Assembly: GCA_963995525.1 (NCBI GenBank)
Contig: OZ023214.1
Location: 15,604,967-15,668,966 of the forward strand
Reading direction: 5' to 3'
DNA length: 64,000 nucleotides
DNA from: Escarpia spicata
Lineage: Eukaryota > Annelida > Polychaeta > Sabellida > Siboglinidae
A program made the position numbers and the translations under genes. Below the pieces are notes generated by a model. It was not told the origin of the DNA, ran no database searches, and saw nothing but the letters and a program-made list of their open reading frames with translations. How positions within the stretch are numbered: position 1 is the first letter of the stretch; each line of letters begins with the position of its first letter. Below are positions 38,801 through 49,000 of the stretch, in pieces.

Positions 38801-40748
38801 ATTACTGAAAGCTTTGAAATACAATTTTGTATTCCCTGCAGTGTCGTTGTGTGTAAATAGGACGATCCAATTCCAATCGAGTCACACATGGTGTCATCAG
38901 CTTATTGCGGCGACTTTGTGGCATCCTTTACACTGCCTCCAACAAAGGGGAGCAGAATCTGCTCTGATGTCCAAAATGAGCTTAGAAGAGCCATGAGTAC
39001 ATAGCCACAGAAGGCAATGGGCCATTGTAATATTTACCTAAGCGGTTTGGCCTAGGTGGAGAGACCACCTAGGTAAATATTCTTTCACACACACGACAAG
39101 CTATCTACATATCTGAATGTTAAAATAAATTAAATATAGCAAGTTGTATTGTGTATTATTACTACTGTTAACAGTAGGTTTTGGATCGTTCATGACAGTA
39201 CCAACTAGCGAATGTCAACGTAACCATTCATGATATTGTAGCGCCACCTAGTAAGTATCCTAGTCATGAAACTCTCTATGTAGATGTGTAGTGTCCATTT
39301 GTCAGAACGATGATAAACAGTGGTCAAATTGTTGTGGCCTCAACACATTCATACTACTCAACATAGACTAATGCAGAGACCCGTCACCCCGTCATTTGGA
39401 CGGGCTGAGTCGGCAGGGTGCGGGTAAGAATTTTGATTGACGGGTACAAACCCGTCAACTGTGTAATGACCCATCCTACTGCCATACTATGGGCTGTGTG
39501 ATGGGCGCATCATGCGTGGGGCCTTTCTCTGACATTGGAACAGCCTTCACAGGGCAGTTCCTGGAAATACTCTACACATCCGTGGCGTCACTCCGTGTGT
39601 ATAGTTTGACGCAATATTCAAATGGATACTGTTTTAATGCTGATACATTGTTAACTACTGCTGTCAGTCAAAAACTGGCACTACAAATACTTGTGTCAGC
39701 ACTGCTCTGGGAAAGTTTCCGGCATTTGAATTGCCAATAAACAAATCGCTGACCGTATTTTACACTTTGTTAACGTGGCATTAACTTCGCTCACTAAAAC
39801 CGTTTTGTAACATGTGATTCGGCCAAATTACGATGGCATCATTTTAGCCGAGTTTACGGACGATTTCCTTATTTAGCATTCGCATGCTAGCCCGTTATTC
39901 TCTGTATGCAAATATAATTAATCGGGAGCGTTCAGGGTTTTGCCGCCCAAAATACTGAACGCACGTGCTTCATTATTTCCATAGAGGAGTCCAGTTTATT
40001 GAAAGCACGTGACACTATTAATTGAAACTGCAATATCGACCGGTAGCGACAGGTCAAACCCATTAGTTACGCTGTCATCAAAATCACCTACACTGTAGCC
40101 TACTCAACTCTAGTATGATAAATGATAGGGGGGGGGGGAGCGATGGACCAAAACCATTACATTACACTGTCATCGACATCGCCTAGACTGTAGTAACTGT
40201 ATGATAGGCTGTCAATGATACACTAAACTCCTCAATAAATACACTAACTTAGTCTTAGTACAGTCAGTTGGCCTAACACTACAAGTACAACACTCACTAC
40301 ATTTTTGCATTACACATTTCTTTTGGGTTGGCGGTGGCTGTCAGCCATCATTTCGTGCCACGTGACTTCGTTTTGTTTGATCGCGGAAATGCGAATTTGT
40401 CATAACGCTGTTTCCTATTGGTTACATTACGACCAGACTCAGCGAATGAAAAACCATGTCACAACATGCTGCTTACAGGGTCTGCATACATATGCTGCCA
40501 CCTGCTGAATATAGTGCAACCTAAATTTGAGTGATTGCCCAACATGGTCACAGTCCGTAATATTTTCATCCCTCACCGTAATACCGTAATTTGAGGTGAC
40601 TTTCCGGAATGATTCCGGACAATCCGGAATGGTAGGCAGGTCTGCTTATGTTATGTTTGTTATATTGCAGGCTCTTCTTGGCAACAAATTAATTTGTTAT
40701 TCTACTGGTGACATATATTCTAATTTTATGTTCACTCATATATATACA

Positions 40749-40819
<71 letters not shown>

Positions 40820-40846
40820 GTATGTATGTATATATATATACATATG

Positions 40847-40880
<34 letters not shown>

Positions 40881-43060
40881 TATGTGTATATATATATATA
40901 TATATATGTATGTATATATATATATGTATATATATATATAGTTTTATATTCACCGGGTTGTGGGACGTTCTGTAAGCCCGCTACTCACGTTGTGGGACGT
41001 TAGCCAACATTGTGGGACGTTGACACATCACATAAAAGGATCTGGTCAACAAAACAATGCAAGGGCCAATTACTAGGACCTAATCAATTCAACTACATCT
41101 ATTCCACTAGCACATGTAAGAAAACTATAATTATGCAATAACTATATTTTGATTTTCTATTCATATTTGAAACTAGCTTTGATTCAAATCCAATTTTAAG
41201 TGCCTATAAAATAAGTTCCGGTTAAAGCAGAATGGCTGTGGGAATAACCTCATTAAAAATACGTGGGCCAAGATTGATAGATGGACCAAGATCGATGTGC
41301 ACCAAGATTGACTGGAGCCGCCCTGTGCTATCTAAAAGAGGTACCTGGTAGCAGGTAGGGTTATAAGTACTAGTTCATAGAAAGTGTCATTGATTGGACT
41401 TCTTCTTCTGAATAATGTGGTAGCCCTGACTTCCGGGTAATGCCCCACAGGTTTAGTATTTTGTTGGTGTGCACGTGTGATGCGATGCCGGCTTTTCAAA
41501 ATATAATAAAAAACTATGTAAATGGTGAATAAAAATATGGTTAAAAACACTTCATTTTCTTTAAGTATTATGTAGCGTGGACTATGGGGTTAGTTTTTTG
41601 CCCAGCCTTCCAGCTGCTGCTTGAAAGCTGCCAGTGAAGTGGTGTCTGGTGCGGCTGGTGAGATGGTGTTCCAGAGACATGCAGCTGAGGGGAAAAATGA
41701 GTGGAAGTAGGTCAGTCTTGGAATATGGAATCGTGAGTTTGTGGTTATGTCCTCTGGTTGTATGCAAGCATCGCTGATGTATTTCACTGGGAAGTGTGAT
41801 GTCGACTAGGCCATTTATGACTCTGTACATCATACAGACCTTGTCGACTTTTCTTCTGGTTTCAAGCTTTGGAAGCTCAAGTCTGACAACGAGATCAGAG
41901 GCACTTGTCATTCTGAAATCGTGAAATATCTGCCTGGTGGCTCTCCTCTGGACCATCTCGATGTCAGACTTGAGCTTCATCTGGTGGAGGTCCCAGACTA
42001 CGGAGGCATATTCCAGTACTGGACAGGCTAGATTTTTGAAGCAATGTGACTGAAAGGTGGTCGGGCATCCTCTGAGGTTTCTATTGATGAAGGTGCTTGT
42101 CTTATTCGCCTTTGCTGTGGTGGCCTTTATGTGTTTCCCCCAGTGGACAGGTTCATTAATCTTGACACCGAGGTACTTTACACTGGTATCTTGTTTGAGT
42201 GTCTGACCATGTAGGGCTTAATCGGTTTTGTTTTTGTGACTGTCATCACATGGCATTTGTCTAAGTTGAATTGCAATTGCCATGTTTCTTCCCATAACTC
42301 CAGAGAGTAGGTCTTGTTGGAGTTTCTTGCTGTCATTGGTGTTTTATGGGAGAGTACAGGATGGTATCATCTGCACAGAATCTGATTTTGTTCTGGATAT
42401 TGTCACCGGTCATTTATGTATATCAGGAAGAGTGTTGGACCCAGGCAGATCCCTGGTGTACTCCAGAAATAACGTGACCCATTGGTGATTTTATTCCCTC
42501 AACAACAACTTCATGTGTCCTATCAGAGAGGAATGCCTCGATCCATTTCAGTGTACGGCCTCGGACGCCATAGTGGTCGAGCTATTTGAGGAGGTGCTGG
42601 TGTGGCACTTAATCGAAGGCCTTGGCAAAGTCTAGAAGGATTGAGTCTAGAAGGACTGGAAATATAAATTTATTTGGCCTAATCCGATATAACGTTTAAG
42701 GTTAAGACTTAAGTTAAGCCCGAGTTAAGGCGTTAAGGCGTTAAGGCGAAGCGATTATTTAGCACTGATCTCCCTGATTTTGGCAAAGTAAAGGGTGAGG
42801 TCTATATTATAACGATTAACGCACAATAACGCCAATTTATTAACGCCTGTAATGTTTTGTATACATATCAACAGTTGGGCGATAATATGGGACTTTATCA
42901 CATACAACTACGCCATAATTAAATCACTTCACGATTTCACGACATGTAATGCAAATACGTATACGTCATTAGGTTGCATAAACATGCATTTTGAAATATA
43001 TACCTGTACTCCGTGAAGTATGAAGGTACGTTCCGCTTCGCTCATCAACACCTCGGCCAT
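23866..43060 (-). CDS. EXOSC7: Exosome complex component RRP42 (EXOSC7)
   Basis: Nine coding exons on the complement, in transcript order: 43004-43060, 38310-38411, 37705-37799, 37233-37398, 36529-36599, 25802-25925, 24538-24596, 24244-24340, 23866-23970. Total 876 nt, 291 aa, the length I recall for human EXOSC7. It is a non-catalytic RNase PH-like subunit of the hexameric ring of the RNA exosome (3'-5' decay and processing, nucleus and cytoplasm). Motifs in order: [161 protein letters not shown]. All splice sites are GT-AG and every phase closes. Exon 1 encodes 19 aa from ATG GCC. Intron 1 is 4.6 kb and intron 5 is 10.6 kb. It is divergent from the ZDHHC gene. Confidence 0.97.
25411..25445. 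repeat. Short (AAT)n tract, possible LINE tail
   Basis: 'aagaataataataataagat' followed by 'aacttctattgcgcctaaat' resembles the tails of the L2-type fragments at 541, 2985 and 5221, but no LINE coding sequence follows clearly. Confidence 0.35.
26708..27519. repeat. 28-bp minisatellite in EXOSC7 intron 5
   Basis: Twenty-nine head-to-tail copies (784 bp between first and last = 28 x 28) of 'gatgattgtgccagttagca' plus taagaact. Variation is limited: gttagc, gatagc and ggtagc at one site. High uniformity indicates recent expansion. ORFs here are by-products. Confidence 0.97.
27520..28199. other. EXOSC7 intron 5, unassigned
   Basis: No feature is recognised apart from a short (att)n tract at about 27671-27690. 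Confidence 0.3.
28200..30847 (+). mobile_element. RTE-type LINE, 5' portion (interrupted, degraded)
   Basis: The 5' region contains 'ggcttagcacagggctaaca' then acccggtcttg. Open frames with shifts then give an APE-type endonuclease (28584-29276): 'IPGVSESRW', '[10 protein letters not shown]' and '[11 protein letters not shown]'. Reverse transcriptase follows: [20 protein letters not shown] (about 30411-30470), AVRQGCVMS (about 30585-30613) and [11 protein letters not shown] (about 30707-30740, the YADD-like motif C). Frameshifts and stops make it inactive. The frame breaks at 30844-30847 (TTAA) and continues at 34764; in phase it reads 'KVMTLNVN' before and '[11 protein letters not shown]' after. 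Confidence 0.88.
30844..34767. mobile_element. PiggyBac-like element (TTAA target duplication, terminal inverted repeats)
   Basis: The element 30848-34763 is flanked by TTAA on each side (30844-30847, 34764-34767), the target duplication of the piggyBac superfamily. The left end is ccatttcagtacgacagg. The right end, reverse-complemented, is ccatttcagtactacagc: 12 identical terminal bp, then one mismatch, then acag. With the TTAA and outer bases the inverted match is 'gttaaccatttcagtac' (17 bp). A sub-terminal copy, 'tcagtacgacaggccg', lies at about 30898. No piggyBac DDD transposase domain is visible. A short frame at 31115-31200 starting with ATG ([11 protein letters not shown]) may be a relic N-terminus. 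Most of the interior is a LINE. Confidence 0.75.
31201..34323 (+). CDS. CR1/Jockey-group non-LTR retrotransposon ORF2-like protein (intact frame)
   Basis: An uninterrupted frame of 1,040 codons. It has an N-terminal cysteine pair, [13 protein letters not shown] (residues about 42-54), resembling the end of a PHD-type finger. An APE-type endonuclease starts near residue 115 ([24 protein letters not shown] at about 249; SDHDC at about 321). RT motifs follow: [13 protein letters not shown] (about 556), [11 protein letters not shown] (about 683), [11 protein letters not shown] (about 739) and FADDT (about 770). The C-terminal block includes [16 protein letters not shown] and [14 protein letters not shown]. 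The protein needed to copy the element is therefore apparently complete from endonuclease to C-terminus. The true start is uncertain: the first codon here is TTG, an in-frame TAA lies at 31186-31188, and the 5' end appears truncated. It sits inside the piggyBac-like element, in EXOSC7 intron 5, antisense to the host gene. Confidence 0.9.
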   Translation: MSDVDDQHNNEVGELSIQLCENVRDTIYETMQNTNTSWNCLKCGMPNFSSTLFNYDDIELSENIYQHISQSNDDSIQLPTTPAGLGPPLHTSSPSNERKQHNYRHTPNTKKPLRIINLNCQSLKNKKAEFLSLIDSSKPDIIIGTESWLSNSILDSEYFPDKFNVYRKDRTEEQRGGGVFVAIHSDLLSEEEFELETDCEIIWAKISIAGCKLLHICAYYRPDVNDEHSIEQFEISLGRVNQKQHLFIAGDFNFPGWDWQNGMLKPNCQNVLLHDKFRNILDDHGLIQIIDKPTRGENTLDLMITNNPTNINRTEILPGISDHDCCYTELDINPMKHKQKPRNIPLFNKADWDKFRKHMKDVSKTLQNCYEQNSANKLWCIFRDNMVKGAGLYIPSRMARCRDGYPWITPTLKKLMQKRDKMYKCHKHTPKYKHLKQTIQQQLRTAYWNYVNEIVTSTEDSQQKQGYAKRFWTYMKHCRTNHTGVSPLKQNGILHSNPKAKADILNQQFQSVFTDDPSPQETKLPNPTLPEMPEIEITEAGVLKLLQNLKPYKAQGPDNINPRILKELAAEIAPSLTLIFQKSYATGEVPTDWLKANVSPIFKNGQKYIASNYRPISLTCIASKLMEHILVSSIMKHAHSHNILYHLQHGFRSQVSCETQLIQFIHDLVTHMQSGTQTDVIVMDFSKAFDKVSHKKLTYKLHHYGIQGKTNSWIRSFLTDRTQRVIIEGEASSEVPVTSGVPQGSVLGPCLFLFYINDIPDNITSTVRLFADDTIMYIALKPKTNTAVLQEDLHKLGKWAITWNMEFNLQKCHVIPVTRNKTVINNQYMLHGQTLETVSQVKYLGVTITSDLRWNAHINNICLKANRSLGFLRRNLKVPSIQIKTQAYFTFVRPIVENSCTVWDPYTLTQTNKLEMIQRRAARYVLYRHHNTSSVTDMLQTLGWRSLSDRRTDAKLCMMYKIANGLVGIPANQYLIPINVVTRKQHSLSYLIPHSRCNYHLYSFFPSTIRLWNSLPQYIVNQNSLDAFKSNIQTLHYPMF
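34764..35406 (+). mobile_element. RTE-type LINE, 3' portion
   Basis: Continuation of the RTE element after the TTAA insertion: [18 protein letters not shown], then [18 protein letters not shown], and the signature [18 protein letters not shown], typical of the RTE C-terminus. It ends in a short tetranucleotide tail, gtaagtaagtaa (about 35394-35405), as RTE elements do. Confidence 0.88.
35407..36528. other. EXOSC7 intron 5, remainder
   Basis: No feature is recognised. An ORF at 35966-36226 has no family resemblance. Confidence 0.3.
38500..38660. mobile_element. Possible pogo/Tigger-like transposon fragment
   Basis: 'cagtgaaacctgtttagcag', 'gatataacggtcac' and 'gagtataacggtcagtc' resemble pogo/Tigger termini (CAGTGAAACCTG..ATAACGGTCA). 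Ends are not resolved. Confidence 0.45.
39029..39081. repeat. Short inverted repeat (hairpin)
   Basis: 'aatatttacctaagcgg' is opposed to 'ccacctaggtaaatatt'. An inner perfect 9-bp stem, cctaggtgg / ccacctagg, has a 5-nt loop. It lies in EXOSC7 intron 1. Confidence 0.7.
40736..40941. repeat. (TA)n microsatellite
   Basis: About 205 bp of alternating ta with tg/ca interruptions. Open in several frames on both strands; not coding. Confidence 0.95.
41580..42665 (-). mobile_element. CR1/Jockey-group LINE remnant
   Basis: Minus-strand translation, broken by stops and shifts: DFAKAFD (about 42620-42640), [40 protein letters not shown] (RT motif B region) and then [20 protein letters not shown] with [13 protein letters not shown] (41800-41960). 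The C-terminus parallels the intact LINE at 31201-34323 ([26 protein letters not shown]), so the two belong to related families. It lies in EXOSC7 intron 1 and is inactive. Confidence 0.82.
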
Positions 43061-43984
43061 GCTGTTTGTGGAATCGCTCTACGTCACAGCTTTGTGTGTA
43101 CAAACGATGACATCGACGCGATCGTTGTAGAAAATGTTCTGTTCCGTGTTGCGGAATAATAAACACGTCTTATATTTATGCCATAGATAATTATTAAACT
43201 CCAGGTTGTGCAATGTAAGTAACGACATGATTGGGAATCCTGTTTAACAATAAACACGATCCAGCTAAATGTTGATGTGTTTGACGTAAGGTTACCACAC
43301 GGTGCCACTGTCGGTCTCACTCACCCACTGAGTCTGAGAGACGTGACGCTGTCGCTGTGCACTGTGAAATGTCCCACGGCACACCACTGACACCGCTCTG
43401 TCGGTGTCTCGAATGCCTGACATTGACAGTGACACGGACCATTGATTTAGTGATATTTCGTGTTAAAAATCAAGAATAGTGCTACTATTAGTATTATGCA
43501 CTGAATCACAAAAGTCAAAAGACTCAATTGATAGTCAACATGATTTATGAACCCTGAAACTTGTGTGAAAGGGATAATATGCCATATCTATACATGTTTG
43601 TGAATCGGCAAAATTATTATTAGTATTAATGTAACTAAGTCAACATTAATTAATTTTAATTTTTAATCTTCCAAAACTGATACTAGTGTTGAAATTTCAA
43701 ATTAAACTTGCACAACATCTATTAGAGTGACAGTGTCTGCAAGCACGCTGATCGGTTGCATTGCATCCGTTCGATTGTTGTACAATCAAACCGAGTGCGT
43801 GACACGATCAGGATAGGGAAGGAAGCCAAGACTTATAATTTCCCCCGTCTTTAACTGCGTATTCTGCATTTCAATTTTTCGCTCATCTTATTTACAATTA
43901 CTTCACTAAAAAATGAAACCTGTCTAGTATCCTCTATAATATGCTAGCTTTTTTTTGTTGCAAATTTGTTATTTAGTTTTGATA

Positions 43985-44125
43985 ATTGGATTGCAGCAAC
44001 GTAGTGTTTAGCACATCCACCTAGAAACCAGAGTTCTGAGTTCAAAGCCTGGGCCAGACATGGTACATTTAGTATAATAATAAAAACCTGGCTTTCAACA
44101 TTGGGGACTGTGCATGTATTCCTCA
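43985..44125 (+). mobile_element. Possible tRNA-derived SINE fragment
   Basis: 'cgtagtgtttagcacatcc' (A-box-like) and, 30 nt on, 'gagttcaaagcctgggcc' (B-box-like, GTTCAAAGC) give the spacing of a tRNA-derived SINE head. A tail with 'aataataaaaacc' follows. The cloverleaf is not intact, so it is not called a tRNA. Confidence 0.4.
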
Positions 44126-44426
44126 TGACTGAGAGATTATGTTAATGTAGGTGACCACCCTCAAAGCTTAATATTGTTAATGAGCAGCATATATGCAGAC
44201 CTAAGTACATACTAATGATGGAAAATTTAACACAGAAGCAAACGTGTATTTTTAGGCACTATTCTTGATGTTTCCATATTGCAGAGCTTCTTCGTTATTA
44301 ACGTTTGAAACAGCAGCAACAGCACAGTGGCCTAACAACACCAGAAGTAGTACGGGGGAAAGTTCTTGCCACTGCAAGACACAGCTACTACAAATATTAA
44401 TATCAGTAGTTATAGCTCACCATCCA

Positions 44427-44524
44427 CGCGCGCCAGGGGTCGCTGCTGCTGATTACGTCAGTGCCAGCCAGCAGTACCCCCTGGCTGGCTGGCTGATCGT
44501 TTTGCGAAACTCTGAATTTAAGCT
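44427..44524. repeat. Dispersed repeat, copy 1
   Basis: Shares 'gtcgctgctgctgattacgt', then cagtgccagccag, and, after a variable middle, 'gcgaaactctgaatttaagc' with 59444-59524. This copy has an extra inverted pair, ccagccag...ctggctgg, in the middle. Confidence 0.85.
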
Positions 44525-45256
44525 CAGCCTATGAAATCGCTCACTAGATCAGTGGATGTCGGCAGGTCAGGTGGTCATAATAAAACTAATTTCAACCAAC
44601 CATGGCTCGTGTTACATGCAATGTTTAGGAAGTGGAAGCAATTATTCGAAAACACAATACCACTCAGCTGCTCGTGCTAATGGGCGAACGGGTCATTATA
44701 TATTGGGATTCCAAGAAGTCATTTATCCGTCTTCAAATTGGGGCGGGTATTTGCGCTGTTCTCATGGGTGATGTAGTCGCGACTGGCAAAGTCATTTACT
44801 AGTTTGACTCAGCTATCTTCTGCACTTCGCGTAGGGGATCAAACAGCCCTGGCTTGCGAGGATGTAGCTCACTACTATACTGCAACAGAAAAGACTGCAT
44901 TAATACATGTACTACAAGTACTACAAGACTAATACAAGTACTACAAGTACTTCTTCTTCTACTACTACTGCTGTTACTACCACTTCTGCTATAATTACTA
45001 CTATTTCTCATATTACAACATTGATTTACGTGGTTATTTTGAACATTTTCTCTGCACAACGTTATTTAAATTGTTTTTTTTTGGAGAGTTTTTGCTTACT
45101 GTGTAATAGTCAAGTATTTTGTCTTGTTATTTTACAAATATGTGTTGTTATATAATTTTCTCGAAAGGTATTTTGTTATTTCATTGTGAGCCTAACGCAT
45201 TGATGTTGCACGTGTTTTGAATGTTTGTCATGAATACTTACAAATGTGCGTGCATG

Positions 45257-45258
<2 letters not shown>

Positions 45259-45327
<69 letters not shown>
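45259..45327. repeat. (TG)n microsatellite
   Basis: About 69 bp of nearly uninterrupted tg, 350 bp upstream of ZDHHC exon A. Confidence 0.97.
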
Positions 45328-45331
<4 letters not shown>

Positions 45332-45675
45332 TTTAACTTTAAGTATTATTATTTATTATTATATATAGATGTAGGCTTACCCAAGGGCTGAATCATAAAT
45401 TATTTCAATAGTACAACATTCTCTGAATGATTTGCTGTAGTATATTTTCAACAGTTATGACCTATGTTGTCCCTTTGATGTAGATATGCTTGTTTAAAAA
45501 ACAAATTATTATTTTACTATTTGTTAAAAAAAAAAGCTTTTTGATTTATTCATTTAGTAGAAAAATGTAAGCGTTTTGTGTGACCATTCTTTATATTATG
45601 TTTTACATGTGATCTTATGTTATGATTTTGTCTTGCACCGTCTCGTTCTACGACTATCGCTTTCTCTTCTTCCAG

Positions 45676-46030
45676 GGATTCCTTGACTTCTGCACAGTTG
45701 GACCCCCTGCTGCAGCCGTACATGAAGCGGTATGATGCCCCCTCCCACACCCTTGACCCTAACCCTGCTGTCGCCATTCTAAACTGTGCTCCTTTCTGGC
45801 GGCGGTTTGGTCTCAGATGTGGACGTCACGTGTGGATAGTGAAAGACGTGTGTGGCATCATCTGCTGTGTTATAACCTACATGCTCATTTTATACGCGAC
45901 GTTTGTCGTCATGTGTGTAATCATGCCGTCAGCTCACGGTAGCTGGCTGAACTTTATAAACGGTCTCATATTCTACATGTATGCCGCTCTTGCCTTCGCG
46001 TCACACGTCAGGACGGTGGTCACGGACCCT
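45676..46030 (+). CDS. ZDHHC alternative first coding exon A
   Basis: Encodes TM1 ([20 protein letters not shown]), TM2 ([20 protein letters not shown]) and TDP, then donor gtgagt in phase 0. An acceptor, ttcttccag, precedes 45676, and the frame is open to it ([14 protein letters not shown]). So either an upstream exon supplies the start or ATG 45722 ([11 protein letters not shown]) is used. '[12 protein letters not shown]' aligns with the WFIRDGCGIACA region of vertebrate ZDHHC3. Confidence 0.88.
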
Positions 46031-49000
46031 GTGAGTATTGGCTTTATTTGTTGTGGGCGTCTGACATGGTTGTGGGTCCTGCCACACTGAGCATGCCACG
46101 TGGCTATTACAAATTTTCTTGTTTGTGTGAATTAGTCGAGTCAGGAAATGCGACATCTTCCTGTCCCTTGTACCACCTGATTTGTTATGAAAAATATGCA
46201 TTTTTTACAAATATTAAGGAAAGGTAGTCCAGTTATCAAAGCACACCAATGTTAGTTTGCCTTTGTGTGCGTTTTTGTATGGAAAACCATACGTAACTAT
46301 AATAGTTTTTGTCAGCCTCTGTAGACACATTCACAGAATATGCTCAGTGTGCGTGAATACACAACAGCTCGGAGGTTCACTGTCAACATTTCCCTCAGGA
46401 CTGTACAGTGTTGCTATTACATTACTTACAGAATGCCTTCATGCTGTGAACGTACATGTTCAGACACGTGTGTCACCTCTCAATCTGCCCCCCGCCTGAG
46501 ACGAAAGGACGCCACATCGGCTGGAGTCCAGCCCAAAGTCACCTCGAAATCAAGTGCCAGTGTACCAGCCTTGACCTCAGATTCGGTTGCCGCCAAACTA
46601 CGGGAAAGTCTGCGGAAATGCATCACCAAGTTTGCGCCCGACACAAGTCATATTTATTTTCTAAACAGCAGGAGGGGCATGGTGTTGGCAATTCTGACAT
46701 GGCTTGTGCTCATTGGAAGCGAAACTCTGATGGTTCTGTTTGTATTCTTACCAATTCGGGACTTTGTCTATGATGTGGGGAATGCAGCAATATCGTTGCT
46801 GCTTGCGTTCCTTGTTGGGGCAGCCCATCTAAGGACTGTATTCACAGACCCTGTAAGTTATATACTGATTGCATCTTCTCATTCTACTTCTGCGTCATTA
46901 ACAATGCATCTTCCCATTACGTGAGATTTCTGAACACACCGTTAGCATAGCAGTTTTGAGCAATGTCAGTGGTGTCTTTTTCAAGGTATTGTGCATATAT
47001 TCATCATCCAAAACTAAGTTTTGTAATCGAAGTGATCATCGATCACAAAAGATTGTAATCAGTTAATTGATCAGAAATGTGAATGAACCAGTCATCAGCA
47101 TAATTTATTAATCAGAACAAGACAACTGTTTATCTATTTAATTTATTTCATACTTGTTGTTTCATTGAAACGTGGCATAAAAAAATAAAATATTGACCAA
47201 GTTTGGACATTGATAATACTTTGTTAATAGGAAAATGTGTATAACCAGTACAGTTAAACCTCGCTGTATGGTAACACAACCACCACATAATTAAAGTCAC
47301 CAGGGGACAGTCCAAAATTATTCCCATAATAATAAAATAAAGCAATAATACGGTCACCTCACCACTGAGGTAACTTTGGCCCAGTCCTGAAGGTGACCTA
47401 AATAGTGAGGTTCCATTGTGTATAAGAGGGTACTCATTTAGTAAAACAGAGTTTTTAAATGTGTTTACATATTCGCAAATCATTTCAATTTTTAGTCGAT
47501 AAAGGCAAATACTCGGTATTCAAACATATTGCTTGAATGTTGTTTATTTAAAGTAAACACATTTGATAATAATTTGTTATGTTAAAGATGACAGTTTTAG
47601 CTCATTTAAACGTATTATTTAGTTGAGTAATATTGTTTTGAGGTTCAGGTAATGAGTGCCCGTGGATGATGATTACGTTTTAGGGAGCAATACCACGGGG
47701 GAATGCAACAGATGAAAACATTCGCAAATTGGGCTTACGAGACGGACAAGTCGTCTTTAAATGTCCAAAATGTGTTAGTATAAAGCCAGAGCGAGCACAT
47801 CATTGCAGGTAAGAATCAACTTGACCCTGAACCTAAGTCATCACATTCTTGTTTAGCAATATTGGAAACGCTAAATATTTGTACAAGAATCTGGACCTAT
47901 GGAATGGTTCACTTGAAACCTACTACCCCAAAACCCTCTCTGATTTACTTTTGGTTAAATGAAGAACCAAGAAGTGATCTGATTAAACAAGAATGATGTT
48001 AAAATAGCAGGATCAAATGGAACCATAACTAATGATTTTGTTGTAAAATGGGCAATTTAAGATTATAAAATGCACTAGCAGAATGTTGCTACATAATTGA
48101 ATGTGGTAGCAGTTAAAAAACAAGTAGCGTTTGTCAATATATGCCACTGCTAATTTTGAGTACCCAAATACATACTTTTTTACGAAGGTTGTTCTTCAGC
48201 CGTGAAATGTGGGGTGAGACTAGCCTGAATGCTAGTTCTCAATTGTTTATTTTCCTCCCATCTCTGATTGTGTTTCACTGTTTGGTCCACCACCTGTTTT
48301 GTTTCCCTCTCTCCCCATCTCTCATTCTCTACTCTCTCAATCTTACTAAATATCTTCTTCTCCCATCTCAATCATGGTCTTCCACTCAGTCTTAAAACTG
48401 GTTTATTTGTTCAGTATGGCTAACTGGAACACAGGAAAGTGCATTGAGTAAGGAGTACTCACTGGGTTAACATGCATGTTCTAAATGCATAGGAAGCAGT
48501 CGTATTATACTGATGTAAATCCTTTATGATTTCAGCATTTGCCGTCGATGCATTAAAAAGATGGACCACCACTGTCCCTGGGTGAATAATTGTGTCGGGG
48601 AAAGCAACCAGAAATACTTCGTTCTTTTTACTGTGAGTACAGATCTGTCGTATCTTGTAATAGTTGACAAAATACTATATTATCATAGTAAAGTTGTATG
48701 AGTTTATGTTTTTAATCATGTTGTTCCAAAAATCCAGATCACATTCAGCTGTTATGAATCTGAATTGTACTAAGACATTGTAATAAAACATTGTTTTTTT
48801 GAATACCCAATGGAACTAGCAGATATTGATGATGTAAATAGATATATTTCAAGTTAATGCACAACATGATCAATTGATATAAATGTTCCAGTTATTATAT
48901 ATTATGTACACAATATTGCACTCATGCTTCAAGCATTGGCAGTCACAATGATGGAACACTTTTTTGAAGACACGGTTTCTGTAAGTGATAACATAGGAAA

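Larger units (their letters stand above)
43061..45675. promoter_or_regulatory. Head-to-head interval EXOSC7 / ZDHHC3-7
   Basis: 2.6 kb separates the EXOSC7 start codon (minus) from the first supported ZDHHC coding exon (plus). 43260-43440 is GC-richer and is the likeliest shared promoter zone, but no TATA or other element is certain. It also holds a SINE-like piece, a dispersed repeat and a (GT)n tract. An unidentified 5' exon of the ZDHHC gene may lie here. Confidence 0.4.

Noticed and set aside
40708..41003. YI-rich ORFs in the (TA)n tract
   Set aside because: Microsatellite artefact, open on both strands.
43985..44060. Functional tRNA gene
   Set aside because: A- and B-box-like motifs are present but the cloverleaf does not form; SINE-like relic preferred.
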